Counted from the stretch's first letter, positions 8,035 through 17,539 are shown. The stretch is 64,000 nt of DNA from Natribaculum breve (GCF_023008585.1 NZ_CP095391.1:372001-436000), one strand, 5' to 3'. The notes: generated by a model from the letters alone, not told the origin. A program made the numbers and translations.

Positions 8035-9414
8035 ATGGTAAATGGAACACGACGAACGTTTCTCAAGGTGAGCGGAAGCCTCCTCGGTGGAATTGCGGTC
8101 GGAAGTTCGGTCGTTGCAGCGACGTCGACCAGCCGATTCCTCGTCGACGCCAAAATGACCTCGCGATCGAAGGTCAAAGCGACGGACTTGGACGTCGTTC
8201 ACGATCTTCGTGAGATCGACCTACTGGTCGTCGATGGAACAAAATCTGACGTAAAGTCACTGAACGCAAAGTACGCTCGGGACACGACGTACTCGCTGAA
8301 TCAGCCTCTCAGCGACCAGACACCCATCAGCGCAAGCACAACTGATGAACCAGGGTACGACGAATATCAATGGGACAAGCAGGTCCAGAACATTCCGGAG
8401 GCTCACGAAATCACTCGCGGAGACGGAACTCGAGTGTCGGTCATCGACACAGGAGTCGCTGCCGGACATCCGGATCTCGAGCACGCCGTAAACGAGGACC
8501 TGTCTCGGAACTTCACTGATGACGACTACGGTGCTGGTGGTCCATACGGTGGGTACCACGGGACTCACGTCGCCGGAATTATCGCTGCAAACGATCAGAA
8601 CGAAGAGGGCGTCGTCGGTACGGCGCCCGCGACGGAGATCGTCGACTGCCGAGTGTTCTCGCCGGAGTCACTGGCGTCGTTCGCAGACATCCTCGCGGCC
8701 ATCGTCTACAGCGTCCGCATCGACGTCGACGTGGCCAACATGAGTCTTGGAGCGTATCCAGTCTCGCGCAAGGCACAGGGTCAACTCTACGGCAAGATGC
8801 TCAATCGGACCACGACCTACGCCAATAGCAACGGGACGTTGCTCGTCGCAGCCGCTGGTAACGACAGTGCGGATCTCCAGCACGATGGACGTATCTGCAT
8901 GGACTTCGACGGCGACGGCACGGAAGAGTGCAACCCGGTGATCAGTCTTCCGAACGAGGCGGCGAACGTCGTATCCGTCAGCGCTACCGGACCGAATGGA
9001 TACCAGTGGGGCGGCGAGGGGCTTGACGAAGGCTTCTCTAGCCCAGCGTTCTACACCAATTACGGAACGAACGCCATCGACGTCGCTGCACCTGGAGGGG
9101 ACGCCGACCTCGACGCGATCGACACTGACGTCCCGTGGCAACGCGACCAGATATACAACACTCTTGCTGTGCCCGAGTACGCTGATGACGGGACCTACGA
9201 GGGGGCGACCTACGACTACGGTTGGCTTCTTGGGACCTCGATGGCCTGTCCACAGGTCGTGGGGGCTGCTGCACTCGTAAAGAGCCGGAATCCCGACTTC
9301 AACGCGAATCAGGTGCGGCAAACGCTGAAGAACACCGCCGAGACGGTCGAAGAGTACGACAAGACGTACTACGGATCGGGCTTCCTGAATCCGGCTGCAG
9401 CCGTCGATCAGTGA
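8035..9414 (+). CDS. Tat-exported subtilisin-like serine protease (S8)
   Basis: A 459-aa protein with a twin-arginine signal (GTRRTFLKVSGSLLGGIAVG), then a propeptide region to about residue 105 and a subtilase domain to the C-terminus. The catalytic triad is intact: Asp138 in VIDTGVAAGHPDL, His175 in HGTHVAG, Ser402 in GTSMACPQ, with the oxyanion Asn in AAAGNDS. It is therefore probably an active extracellular, halolysin-type protease exported folded by Tat. No C-terminal PPC or PKD extension is present, so it is shorter than classic halolysins. An AT-rich 100 bp upstream (7930-8034) is the likely promoter. A MITE has inserted 23 bp beyond the stop codon. Confidence 0.92.
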   Translation: MVNGTRRTFLKVSGSLLGGIAVGSSVVAATSTSRFLVDAKMTSRSKVKATDLDVVHDLREIDLLVVDGTKSDVKSLNAKYARDTTYSLNQPLSDQTPISASTTDEPGYDEYQWDKQVQNIPEAHEITRGDGTRVSVIDTGVAAGHPDLEHAVNEDLSRNFTDDDYGAGGPYGGYHGTHVAGIIAANDQNEEGVVGTAPATEIVDCRVFSPESLASFADILAAIVYSVRIDVDVANMSLGAYPVSRKAQGQLYGKMLNRTTTYANSNGTLLVAAAGNDSADLQHDGRICMDFDGDGTEECNPVISLPNEAANVVSVSATGPNGYQWGGEGLDEGFSSPAFYTNYGTNAIDVAAPGGDADLDAIDTDVPWQRDQIYNTLAVPEYADDGTYEGATYDYGWLLGTSMACPQVVGAAALVKSRNPDFNANQVRQTLKNTAETVEEYDKTYYGSGFLNPAAAVDQ

Positions 9415-9437
9415 CCCGTCCACCCGACTTCGTTGAC

Positions 9438-9940
9438 ATCCTCCTCCGGGTAAAGCCGGATGAATCCTGAGCGTTGGAGATCTCAGGTTTGCAGTTCCAC
9501 CGAACCCCGTCACGGTGAGAATCCGTGGGGGGTTCACGGACTGTGGCGAGTAGGACTGCTGGGAGTGCCAAGCCCCCGGTACTCCTATCCTCCGTCAATT
9601 TCGGACTCCCAGAGTTATTTTTGCCTCAGGGAGTCCGGCAGACCCCGACGGACTCGGAGTTACTTTCCTCGGGCGTACAGCAGTCGGCACCGCCCCGATT
9701 CAGTATAGGCATCGGGCGTTCACCGACTGGATTCTGGATACTGCCTCGTGATCTGGGGCGGGCAGGCCGCCTCCATAGGACGTGCGGGAATCGCTCCATT
9801 CCACGCCAGATTCCTCCTTTCACAGTTGGTCACCTGCCACTTCAACGTACGGATTAGAAATCTCGAACAGGTTATCGCAGCATGGATTGGCTCCCGGTTG
9901 TCGAATTCATCCTGCGACCACAGTCGCAGGTATTTTTCTC
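9438..9940 (+). mobile_element. ~503-bp IS200/IS605-like MITE, copy 1
   Basis: This is homologous over its whole length to 14260-14761. It follows the pentamer TTGAC (9433-9437) with no target duplication. The left end hairpin is TCCTCCGG/CCGGATGA-like and the right end hairpin is CCTGCGAC/GTCGCAGG. In the other copy the stem bases differ in a compensatory way. Short ORFs exist inside in two frames, but substitutions fall evenly and no tnpA or tnpB domain is seen, so I treat it as a non-autonomous, structure-bearing element. Confidence 0.8.
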
Positions 9941-10057
9941 ACATCTCTATAACATATACATCAGATGGGACTGATAATGTCTGTCGTAACTGTTTTCCGG
10001 GGTTCTATTGAATCCGTCGACAGCGTTGAGGTAATTTGTTAGAGCGACTGTATTAAA

Positions 10058-10620
10058 ATGGAAGAGGACATTTATACAAAAAGTACTCTTCCGCTTCGTT
10101 AAACAGGCTGTCTCAATCGCACGAAAACGTACCGTTGCCGCGCTGATGCAGATTAGCCACCCTGCCGGCAACGGCGTTGCCGGCTGGAAGCACGCTTTTT
10201 TGCACTTTCTTCGGACCAACATGGAAGCAACGCTCCAGGAAGTCCGTGACTGGGCTGAAGAGATGGAGCGGGTACGAGCCGCGCTCGTCTTAGAGCGCGG
10301 CGAGTTCCCCGGTCCATCGGCGCTGTGCAAGTCGTTTCACTGGGCACCGATGCGTATCTGGCGAGAGGTGCTCCGACTCTCATCGGAACTGCTCGATCAT
10401 TCTGGTCACGGCGCCATTGACGCCACGTATTTTGACCGCCAACAGGCGTCTAGCCACTACCTCAAACGCTGTGATCGAGAGGTACAAACGATAGAGACGA
10501 CGTTTCTCGTCGATACCGCCCACAGCGCGGTTATCGACGTCCATTGCAGCGCGAAATGGCCTAATGGAACGAAGATCGGCCCGCAGGTCGCCCTGCGGAA
10601 TGTGGCCGATTCGTGGGGAC
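10058..10620 (+). pseudogene. IS5-family transposase fragment
   Basis: The translation contains the haloarchaeal IS5-type blocks VLFRFVKQAV near the start, then GAIDATYFDRQQASSHYLKR (first catalytic Asp region) and TTFLVDTAHSAVIDVHCSAK, then QVALRNVAD, after which similarity stops. The remaining DDE residues are missing. There is no clear start codon in the first block. It seems truncated on the right by the IS630 element that begins around 10740, and lies just downstream of MITE copy 1. It is unlikely to be functional. Confidence 0.7.
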
Positions 10621-10774
10621 TGGCCCGACGCGCCGCGAGGGCCATCCACGCTGCCCGAGTTATCATGTCGACGAACGCTTCGAAGGGCCACCACCAGAGG
10701 CGACGCCCTCCTCTGTCGGGGGTAGCTCATACTGTCAGCCAAAAATATTTCAAAGAAAAGCACGTTACTCCGAT

Positions 10775-11320
10775 ATGACCTCTCTCGACAACGTCTCTAC
10801 CGAAGACCTCCGCCAGGCCTTGGCGGAGGTCGAGGGAAAAAAGCCATCACAACGGCTCATGGCGGCGATCAATTACCTTGAAGAAGACGGTGCAACGCTA
10901 CAAGAGGTCGCTGAACGCTATGGATACACTGCTGGCTGGCTCTCGCGGTGGCTTGATCGACTCGAACGGCTCGCCGACGAGCCGTTCGAGGAGGTCGTCT
11001 ACGACGAGCACCGTTCAGGAAGGCCCTCAAAACTCTCCGACAAAGAGCATGAACAGTTCGTTGAAGCGCTTCACAAGTCTCCAGAGGAAGTTGGACTTGA
11101 CGCGCCTGCGTGGTCCGTTCCACTAGCTCGTCACTATCTCGCCGAGGAATTCGACGTTGAGTACAGTGAGCGTCACGTTCGACGATTGATGACCGAGGCC
11201 GGGCTGTCCTGGAAGACAGCCCGGCCGGAGTTTCACAAATCCGATGAGAGAGCACAGGAAGCATGGCAAGACGGGTTCAAAAAAAGCGCGACAACCTGGA
11301 CGACGAATACACGATCTTAG
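10775..11320 (+). CDS. IS630-family transposase, OrfA (HTH part)
   Basis: A 181-aa product with helix-turn-helix segments (ATLQEVAERYGYTAGWLSRWL) and the typical linker through SERHVRRLMTEAGLSWKTARP, matching the N-terminal half of IS630 transposases. The frame ends soon after a run of seven A (11279-11285). A -1 shift on that run continues in OrfB, so a full-length transposase of about 340 aa would come from frameshifting. The ATG at 10775 is preferred; the longer frame from 10613 runs through the IS5 fragment. Confidence 0.8.
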   Translation: MTSLDNVSTEDLRQALAEVEGKKPSQRLMAAINYLEEDGATLQEVAERYGYTAGWLSRWLDRLERLADEPFEEVVYDEHRSGRPSKLSDKEHEQFVEALHKSPEEVGLDAPAWSVPLARHYLAEEFDVEYSERHVRRLMTEAGLSWKTARPEFHKSDERAQEAWQDGFKKSATTWTTNTRS

Positions 11321-11796
11321 CCATTGATCAGACGCGACAGGTTCTCTCGACACTGATTCACGCATGGTTTCCCAAGGGTGAGCGCCCGTCACTCCCGGTG
11401 ACGGGCGCGTGGGACAGCATCAAACTTCTCGGTGCAGTCAGCGATACTGATGAGACGTTCTTTCTCCCCTGCGAAGAGAACTTCAACAGCGACACGACGA
11501 TTCGTTTTCTGGACGCTCTCCAGACCGAGTTCGGCGAGAAAATCTGCGTTGTCCTCGACAACGCCTCGTATTTCACGGCGAACAGAGTCCAAGAGTTCGT
11601 TGAAGGTACTCCGATCGAACTGTGTTACCTTCCGCGGGGTTCACCAGAGCTGAACCCCGCGGAAGAGTGCTGGCGACAACTCGATCAATCACTCGGCAAC
11701 CGCCTATTCGAAACGCTTGACGAACTTCGTGATGCTGCTCTCTGTGCACTGGACGAGATCAACGTGCCAGATGTCTTTACGTACTTATGTCCGTGA
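11263..11796 (+). CDS. IS630-family transposase, OrfB (DDE part)
   Basis: This carries the catalytic domain of IS630 transposases: first Asp in YTILAIDQTRQ, second Asp in ICVVLDNASYFTA, final Glu in YLPRGSPELNPAEECWRQL. OrfB is in the -1 frame relative to OrfA and overlaps it; the fusion point is the A7 run at 11279-11285, so the independent ATG at 11263 may not be used. It ends in a TGA at 11794, 62 nt before the SLC13 permease start, so the element has inserted directly upstream of that gene. Confidence 0.8.
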   Translation: MARRVQKKRDNLDDEYTILAIDQTRQVLSTLIHAWFPKGERPSLPVTGAWDSIKLLGAVSDTDETFFLPCEENFNSDTTIRFLDALQTEFGEKICVVLDNASYFTANRVQEFVEGTPIELCYLPRGSPELNPAEECWRQLDQSLGNRLFETLDELRDAALCALDEINVPDVFTYLCP

Positions 11797-11858
11797 GTAT
11801 CAGTCAACCAATTAGTGAACATACCAGTTCTTTTCCGGCGGCAGCGTCTACTCTCAGT

Positions 11859-13730
11859 ATGTCCTTCTCTTCAGTTTCTGTGGCAGTCCAGGGTCTAGCC
11901 TCAACGCCAGTAACAGCCGAGATGCTCGTCGTCTTCGCACTCATTCTCCTCGCACTCGTTCTCTTTGCGACCGAATGGTTCCCGATTGACGTCACCGCAA
12001 TCCTAGTGATGGTGTTGTTGATGGTGCTCGAACCGTGGACACAGATCACTCCGCAGGAGGGTATTTCGGGATTCGCCAACCCCGCTACGATCACCGTACT
12101 AGCAATGCTCATTCTGAGCACGGGAATCAATCGTACCGGCATCGTGCAGTTGATCGGCCGGAGGATGGCTGCATTCGCCGGAACCGATCGGCGCAAGCAA
12201 CTCGCCGCGACGGTCGGTGTCTCCGGACCAATCTCGGGGTTCATCAACAATACGCCAGTCGTCGCAATTCTGGTCCCAGTCATCAACGACCTTGCGCACA
12301 ACGGGAAGACTTCACCGTCGAAGCTGCTCATCCCGCTGTCGTTCGCCTCAATGCTTGGGGGAACGCTGACACTCATCGGCACGTCGACGAACATCCTCGC
12401 GAGTGACATCGCAGCCCAGATTGGTTCGGAGTCACCTGGTCTCGGGTTACACGCGTTCGGAATGTTCGAGTTCACCAAACTCGGTGTCATCGTCTTCGCG
12501 GTCGGCACAGTCTATCTCATGACGGTCGGTGTTCGCCTCCTTCCCGAACGGGTACCTGCCGACGAGGACCTCGTCGAGGAGTACGCGCTTCAGGAATTCC
12601 TCGCAGACGTCGTGGTCCCGACAAACTCGCCGTTAATCGGGAAGACCGTCGAGGAGGCACTCGGAGATGACGAGGTCGACATCGACGTGTTGCAGCTGAT
12701 TCGCTATGGGGAACGGTTCTCGGAGCCGCTCGCTCGCAAGGAGATACGCAAAAACGACACCCTTCGACTCAGAACGGATCGAGGGACGCTCAAGCACATA
12801 ATGGACGTTGAAGGGCTTACACTATCTGGAAGTCCCCCAACCGAAGACGATCGCTATTCGGCCGAGGAGGAGTCGGTCCTGGTCGAGGTCGTTATCCCGT
12901 CAGGGTCGTTCCTCGTCGGCGAAACGCTCGCGAGTTCGACGTTCCGCCAACGGTACGACGCGAACGTTCTAGCCTTTCGAACCCGTGGTGACGTGATCCG
13001 AGATCGATTCGAGGACGTCCGTATTCGGGTCGGTGACACGCTCCTCGTGCAGGCACCTCCCAATAGCCTCACTCGACTCGTTCAGAACGAAGACTTCATC
13101 GTCGCCCACGAATTTGACGAGGTGACCTATCGAACCGAAAAGATCCCGTTCGCAGTCGGTATCATCGCCGGCGTGGTCGTACTGCCAGCGTTGAACGTTT
13201 TCCCGATCGTCGTCTCAGCACTTGCCGGCGTCGTAGCGATGATATTCACCGGCGTCCTCAAACCGACCGAACTCTATTCGTCCGTCGAGTGGAACGTGAT
13301 TTTCCTGCTCGCCGGTGTTATCCCGCTCGGTATCGCCCTTCAGCAGACTGGAGCGGCCGCGCTGCTCGGGGATGCCGTCGCCTCGACAGCAACGTTCCTG
13401 CCGGCGATCGGCGTCCTGTGGGTGTTCTATCTCGCGACTGGGCTGTTGACGAGCGTCATCAGCAACAATGCCAGCGTCGTGTTGATGATTCCGGTGGCTG
13501 TCAGTGCCGCCCAATCGATCGGGGCGAACGCATTCGCGTTCGTGCTGGCCGTGACGTTCGCAGCGTCGACGGCGTTCATGACGCCCGTCGGCTACCAGAC
13601 GAACCTCTTCGTCTATGGCCCCGGTGGCTACACGTTCTCGGACTTCCTCCGCGTCGGCGCACCGTTGCAGTTCCTGCTCTCGATCGTCACGGTCCTCGGA
13701 ATCGCGTTCTTCTGGGGAGTCCGCATCTGA
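11859..13730 (+). CDS. SLC13/DASS-type permease with two TrkA-C domains
   Basis: A 623-aa membrane protein. The order is N-terminal helices (MLVVFALILLALVLFATEWF), the DASS-type signature FANPATITVLAMLILSTGI and a hairpin with FINNTPVVAILVPV, then two soluble TrkA-C regulatory domains (about residues 240-330 and 345-440), and a C-terminal half of helices including ISNNASVVLMIPVAVSAAQS and the MTPVGYQTNLFVYGPGGY motif. Such proteins carry divalent anions (sulfate, dicarboxylates) or other ions with sodium; the substrate is not determined. ATG 11859 is preferred; ATG 11787 overlaps the IS630 stop and adds a Ser-rich leader that may come from the IS. Its native promoter may have been displaced by the IS. 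Confidence 0.87.
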   Translation: MSFSSVSVAVQGLASTPVTAEMLVVFALILLALVLFATEWFPIDVTAILVMVLLMVLEPWTQITPQEGISGFANPATITVLAMLILSTGINRTGIVQLIGRRMAAFAGTDRRKQLAATVGVSGPISGFINNTPVVAILVPVINDLAHNGKTSPSKLLIPLSFASMLGGTLTLIGTSTNILASDIAAQIGSESPGLGLHAFGMFEFTKLGVIVFAVGTVYLMTVGVRLLPERVPADEDLVEEYALQEFLADVVVPTNSPLIGKTVEEALGDDEVDIDVLQLIRYGERFSEPLARKEIRKNDTLRLRTDRGTLKHIMDVEGLTLSGSPPTEDDRYSAEEESVLVEVVIPSGSFLVGETLASSTFRQRYDANVLAFRTRGDVIRDRFEDVRIRVGDTLLVQAPPNSLTRLVQNEDFIVAHEFDEVTYRTEKIPFAVGIIAGVVVLPALNVFPIVVSALAGVVAMIFTGVLKPTELYSSVEWNVIFLLAGVIPLGIALQQTGAAALLGDAVASTATFLPAIGVLWVFYLATGLLTSVISNNASVVLMIPVAVSAAQSIGANAFAFVLAVTFAASTAFMTPVGYQTNLFVYGPGGYTFSDFLRVGAPLQFLLSIVTVLGIAFFWGVRI

Positions 13731-14113
13731 TTTTAGATACACTGGCTCACCCCCGATGTAGGGCAAAAGGGATACAGAGAGCAGTCGTGTTCCACAAACC
13801 TATCGCAGAAAGCGTCACGGAGGAGAAAATCGCCACACCCGTCTACGAAGTGTGGATCCGTCATTTTCACCGTGTAGACACGGTCTCTGGGAAAGGACGC
13901 GTACTCGTCGTCACCGTGATGGCCCTGACAATGTTCATCACGGTAGCTCACGGACCAACATATGCCTCCGAAGGCGAAAGAGTGATTCGCGTAGCCACCA
14001 CCCAGAAATTCTACACTACAGTCTCACCGGACGAGCGTAGATACCGATCTAACAACCAGGAGTCTGAAAAATGAACCCGTACCGTCTGTCACAGTCCAGT
14101 GACTGTGAGCAAT
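13731..14113. other. Intergenic stretch, no supported gene
   Basis: Open frames occur on both strands (for example a run with MALTMFITVAHG on +) but none has a family motif, good start or halophilic composition over a useful length. No strong hairpin was noted. It may be decayed coding sequence next to the broken cold-shock gene. Confidence 0.3.
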
Positions 14114-14821
14114 TCAGTCGCGAACGACGTTCGTCGCGCGGGGACCCTTGGGGCCTGCTCGATATCGAAATCGATGTCCTGTCCTTCTTCGAGGATCGGG
14201 TCGTCAACGTCCTTCATGTGGAAGAAAACGCCCTCGTCCGAATCCTCAGTCGAATTGATATCCTCCTCCGCGTAAACGCAGAGGAATCCTGAGCGTTGGA
14301 GATTTCAGGTTTGCAGTCCCACCGACCCCGACGCGGTGAGAATCCGTGTGGGGTTCACGGACTGTGGCGAGTAGGACTGCTGGGAGTGCCAAGCCCCCGG
14401 TACTCCTATCCTCAGTCGTGTTCGGACTCCCGGAGTTGTTTTTGCCTCGGGGAGTCCGGCAGACTTCGGCGGACTTGGAGTTACTTTCTGTGGTGCTTTC
14501 AAGCAGTCGGGCACTGCATCGGTTCAGTATAGGAACCGACCGTTCACCTAACTGGTTCCGGTTACTGTCTCATTGCTTGGGGCGGACAGGCCGCCATCGT
14601 AGGACTGACGGGAATCGCTCCGTTCCCAGCCTGATTCCTACCTATACATAGGATTTCTATCACTATAAGCTACGGATTGCCAAATCTCAGAGTGGCTATT
14701 GCAGCGTAGATGGACTCCGAGTTGTCGGATTCATCCTGCGGCTTCAGCCGCAGGTATTCTCCTTGACCTCTATAAAACTGTAGCTGCCAGTGTCGTTGAA
14801 GAAATCAACCGTATCATCTCC
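14114..14821 (-). pseudogene. Cold-shock protein gene split by a MITE
   Basis: Read on the minus strand and leaving out 14260-14761, the frame is TVDFFNDTGSYSFIE, then EDSDEGVFFHMKDVDDP, then LEEGQDIDFDIEQAPR. This is a CspA-type cold-shock protein (about 64 aa; binds single-stranded RNA/DNA). The two parts join in frame across the MITE, which fixes the insertion site to the base. Other damage: the start codon is lost (GAT GAT ACG instead of ATG), a Gly of the usual GYGFI is Ser, and one G is missing near 14137, so the final GPRATNVVRD is read out of frame. The gene is dead. Confidence 0.85.
14260..14761 (+). mobile_element. 502-bp IS200/IS605-like MITE, copy 2
   Basis: It is inserted directly 3' of TTGAT (14255-14259), the pentamer used by ISDra2-type IS200/IS605 elements, and no target duplication is present; both are hallmarks of Y1-transposase (TnpA) mobilisation. 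Both boundaries are proved because removing the element rejoins the cold-shock frame. The left hairpin is CCTCCGCG/ACGCAGAGG and the right hairpin is CCTGCGGC/GCCGCAGG. It has no tnpA or tnpB, so it must be moved in trans if still active. Confidence 0.85.
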
Positions 14822-14982
14822 TATTACAAACAGATGTTCCTTCGAACGACGTGTAAGGGTCCCGAGGATCACGCTGCCACGATCCGTCATTATCTATCGG
14901 AGCACGTGCGTGCCATCATCAGTCGAAGCTGAGCGCTCGGCGTTGTACGAACATTGATTGGCCTTGCCCTCCTACGTGGCGC

Positions 14983-15408
14983 ATGGCCGAGTTTCCAGAC
15001 GAGCGACAGCTCGTACTACGAGCACGATCCCACTTGGAGCAATGGACGAATAGTGCCCGGACGGCGGCATATACTGAACTGTTCGACAGCGACGAGCCGA
15101 TCCTCACCGCGGACGAACTCCGACTCCTCGATACCCTCGATTCTGAACTTGAACGACACGGGGGCGATGGTGTCTGGGGGACCGACCAGTACGGAATCCA
15201 CACGGCAGGGACCTCGAGTTCGGATACCTCACTCGGGGTGGTCTGCGTGTATCACCCACAGATTACCATAGACTCTGCCCTTCGTGGAGCAGACGAACTC
15301 GACGACGAGACCGAAGAACGGCTCAACGCCGCTCTCTGGAGATACAGCGAGCGCGTCGCGACACTCATCGAAGCCGAACTTGACGAGTTCATTCGTCAAA
15401 CTCAATGA
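14983..15408 (+). CDS. Conserved-looking haloarchaeal hypothetical protein
   Basis: A 141-aa acidic cytoplasmic protein (MAEFPDERQLVLRARSHLEQ, ending LIEAELDEFIRQTQ). It has no signal peptide or membrane segment, and is predicted helical at both ends around a central GDGVWGTDQYGIHTAG stretch. The composition is strongly halophilic and the frame is clean, so it is a real gene. I do not recognise a function. It begins just after the broken cold-shock gene on the opposite strand. Confidence 0.7.
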   Translation: MAEFPDERQLVLRARSHLEQWTNSARTAAYTELFDSDEPILTADELRLLDTLDSELERHGGDGVWGTDQYGIHTAGTSSSDTSLGVVCVYHPQITIDSALRGADELDDETEERLNAALWRYSERVATLIEAELDEFIRQTQ

Positions 15409-15550
15409 TTTCCGTTTCATACGAGATTTTTCGGCCACTCGCACGTTATTACGGTAACTTCACGGAATCCCTACGCCTATAAGATCTGCTCGAGGGATCA
15501 CAGGCGTGAGCTACCACACCGTTATCTGAATCGAGCGCCTAGTGAGGGAG

Positions 15551-15883
15551 ATGCCAGATTACAAACAGGGCCGAGACGAGAAATACGGTGGGCAAGAACC
15601 ACGCCAGTCCGATCGAAAGGTAGAGAAAACACGCGACCGCGCTCATGAAGACCAAGCGATGAGTGGTGACCCTAGTGGGCAGCTCGGTGACCTCGGTGAA
15701 GCCCTCGAAACCCACGACTATCCAACCACGACAGATGAATTGGTTGCGGCCTATGGCGACTATGAGATTGAAACTCAGGGTGGGACGGAATCCCTCGAGG
15801 AAGTGCTTGCTCCCACTGATAACCAAACGTACGACTCCGCCGATGATGTTCAAAGCCGAATACTGGGGCTAATACACCGGTGA
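15551..15883 (+). CDS. Small haloarchaeal hypothetical protein, possibly 3'-truncated
   Basis: A 110-aa very polar protein: MPDYKQGRDEKYGGQEPRQS, a Lys/Arg/Asp-rich segment, then LVAAYGDYEIETQGGTESLEEVL and a hydrophobic last turn (SRILGLIHR). This resembles small haloarchaeal proteins whose C-terminus is usually somewhat longer, so truncation is possible. ATG 15551 is preferred over GTG 15542. Function unknown. Confidence 0.6.
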   Translation: MPDYKQGRDEKYGGQEPRQSDRKVEKTRDRAHEDQAMSGDPSGQLGDLGEALETHDYPTTTDELVAAYGDYEIETQGGTESLEEVLAPTDNQTYDSADDVQSRILGLIHR

Positions 15884-16077
15884 CAAATCAGCTCACGGGT
15901 GCGCGAATCTCAGTCTGGTGGCTGTCGCGCTTGGGACACTCATACAGACAGTTACGGTCCACCCTGTGATAGCCCCAAACGTTGCCGTACCTACGGGAAC
16001 ACCTGGAACACCACGATCACGATCTCAAAACGGCGATATCTCTAAATGTACTTTATCTCCGACACAGCCAGTGAACC

Positions 16078-16218
16078 GCCTCGGAGTCAGGTGGTTCGAG
16101 ACGCGAAGCGTCTCGTCACTGAGCGAAGTCGAAGGCTTCGCGAGGTCTGCGAACGCGTTGCGTTCGCCCAATCACGGAAATCGGAGATTTCTGTACGACC
16201 CCGAGGCATCCGGCCTGC
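16078..16218 (+). repeat. Multi-hairpin repeat, copy 2 (four hairpins)
   Basis: The outer stem GCCTCGGAGTC pairs with GACCCCGAGGC (10 of 11). Inside are four successive hairpins: GAGACGC loop GAA; GCGAAGTC loop GAA; GCGAACGC loop GTT; GAAATC loop GGA. The 3' terminus GCATCCGGCCTGC resembles the GCATCCGCCTCGC ending of other copies. No ORF is supported in it. Confidence 0.7.
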
Positions 16219-16241
16219 TCCGCCTGTAGATATCTATCCGA

Positions 16242-17450
16242 TTACCCGCCAAGCCACCAGCCATAGAGCTGTGCCCGCTCGTCAGTGTCCGAATGCTTCT
16301 TCGAGTGGCCGTAGGTCTTCCCCTTGAGCAGTTGACGTTCGACCGCGTTCGCGGCAAGTCGAAGGGCGTGAGAGGCACCGTAGCCCTCCCCATCGGCCGT
16401 GAAGTAGCCGCGATCGGTGACCAGTCGGATTCGTGCGAGTACCAGCGGCACACCCCGACTCTGTTCCTTGTGCTCCTGGAGTTCGATGCTGGCCTTGATT
16501 ACGGTCATCTCACCGTACTTCGAGGTCATGTTCTCGATCAGCGCGGAAACGTCGTCGTAGTTCATCCCCTCGAGCAGGTCGAGCCCGAACACCTGCACGG
16601 CGTTCCGGTCATCGCGCTCCCAGGTAAGCGCCTCGATGACGTCAGTCTTCGTGATGATACCGATCGGCTCGTCGGCGTCGTCGGCCGTGACGACGAGCGA
16701 GGAGACCTCCCGCTCGAACATCGTCTCGACGACCTCGTCAAGCGGTGCGCTTCGCTCGACCGTCGCGACTGCGTCGGATATCAGGTTCCGTACCGGCAGA
16801 TCGAGCATCCGGTCGGCATCGCCCTCGCGCGCGCCGAACCCGCCACGGTTCTGCCCCCCGCCACCGCGGCCACCGAAGCCACTCGACGATCCGCCCTGAC
16901 TCTTGCTGCCGCCCCGCGTCGTGAAGTCGATGACGTCGTACAGGCTTAGCATTCCCACGAGGTCGTCCCCGTCGACGACCGGGAGGTGAGCGATACCGGC
17001 TTCTCGAAGCATATTGAGCGCTTTCCCGATCGTGGTTTCAGGAGTCGCACTGATCAACTTCGCCGTGTAGGCGTCGTCGACGGTCACCGCGTCGAGAAAC
17101 GGACGGACGGCCTCGAGGACCGCATCGCCGGTCACTACGCCGACGACACGGTCGTCGTCGAGTACGGGGAGCGTTTTGGCGTCGCTGCCGATCATGAGCC
17201 GCGCAACCTCGCGGACGTCTTCGGTGCGAGCGACGGCCGGGACGTGCTGTGCCTGTGAGCCGACCTTCGCCGAGGGCTGGTTGGACGAGGAGGCGAGCTG
17301 TCGACGACTGACGACACCGCGGTACTCGTCGCCGTCCGTCACGACGACGGCATCGAGTTCCTGGTTCTCGAACGCCCCGACGACCTTCGAGAGCGGGGTT
17401 CCGATGTCGAACTCGGTGAACTCCGTCGAGAGAATCTCAGAGATATCCAT
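16242..17450 (-). CDS. Four-CBS-domain protein with HPF/RaiA-like C-terminal domain
   Basis: A 402-aa protein. CBS motifs cover about residues 1-180 (three copies, for example DAVVVTDGDEYRGVVSRRQL, TLPVLDDDRVVGVVTGDAVL and HLPVVDGDDLVGMLSLYDVI). A Gly/Ser/Gln-rich linker spans about 182-208, and a fourth CBS motif (SSLVVTADDADEPIGIITKT) ends near 275. The last about 100 residues (VQVFGLDLLEGMNYDDVSAL onward, with VTDRGYFTADGEGYGASHAL) look like the ribosome hibernation-promoting factor fold. CBS pairs usually bind adenine nucleotides, so a nucleotide-sensing ribosome-associated role is plausible but is an inference. Cytoplasmic and monocistronic. Confidence 0.8.
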   Translation of the reverse strand: MDISEILSTEFTEFDIGTPLSKVVGAFENQELDAVVVTDGDEYRGVVSRRQLASSSNQPSAKVGSQAQHVPAVARTEDVREVARLMIGSDAKTLPVLDDDRVVGVVTGDAVLEAVRPFLDAVTVDDAYTAKLISATPETTIGKALNMLREAGIAHLPVVDGDDLVGMLSLYDVIDFTTRGGSKSQGGSSSGFGGRGGGGQNRGGFGAREGDADRMLDLPVRNLISDAVATVERSAPLDEVVETMFEREVSSLVVTADDADEPIGIITKTDVIEALTWERDDRNAVQVFGLDLLEGMNYDDVSALIENMTSKYGEMTVIKASIELQEHKEQSRGVPLVLARIRLVTDRGYFTADGEGYGASHALRLAANAVERQLLKGKTYGHSKKHSDTDERAQLYGWWLGG

Positions 17451-17539
17451 GGGGTAACTCTCTAGTGAGAGGGGCGCTGGACAGTTATACCTGTGCCACC
17501 CCTGTTCTTGAAGCTGGAGAGATATCGAGAACGGATTAT

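Noticed and set aside
9460..9708. Small ORFs inside the 502-bp MITE, homologous between copies
   Set aside because: Two overlapping frames are conserved to the same extent and stops or indels differ at the ends, which fits a structured non-coding element more than a protein.
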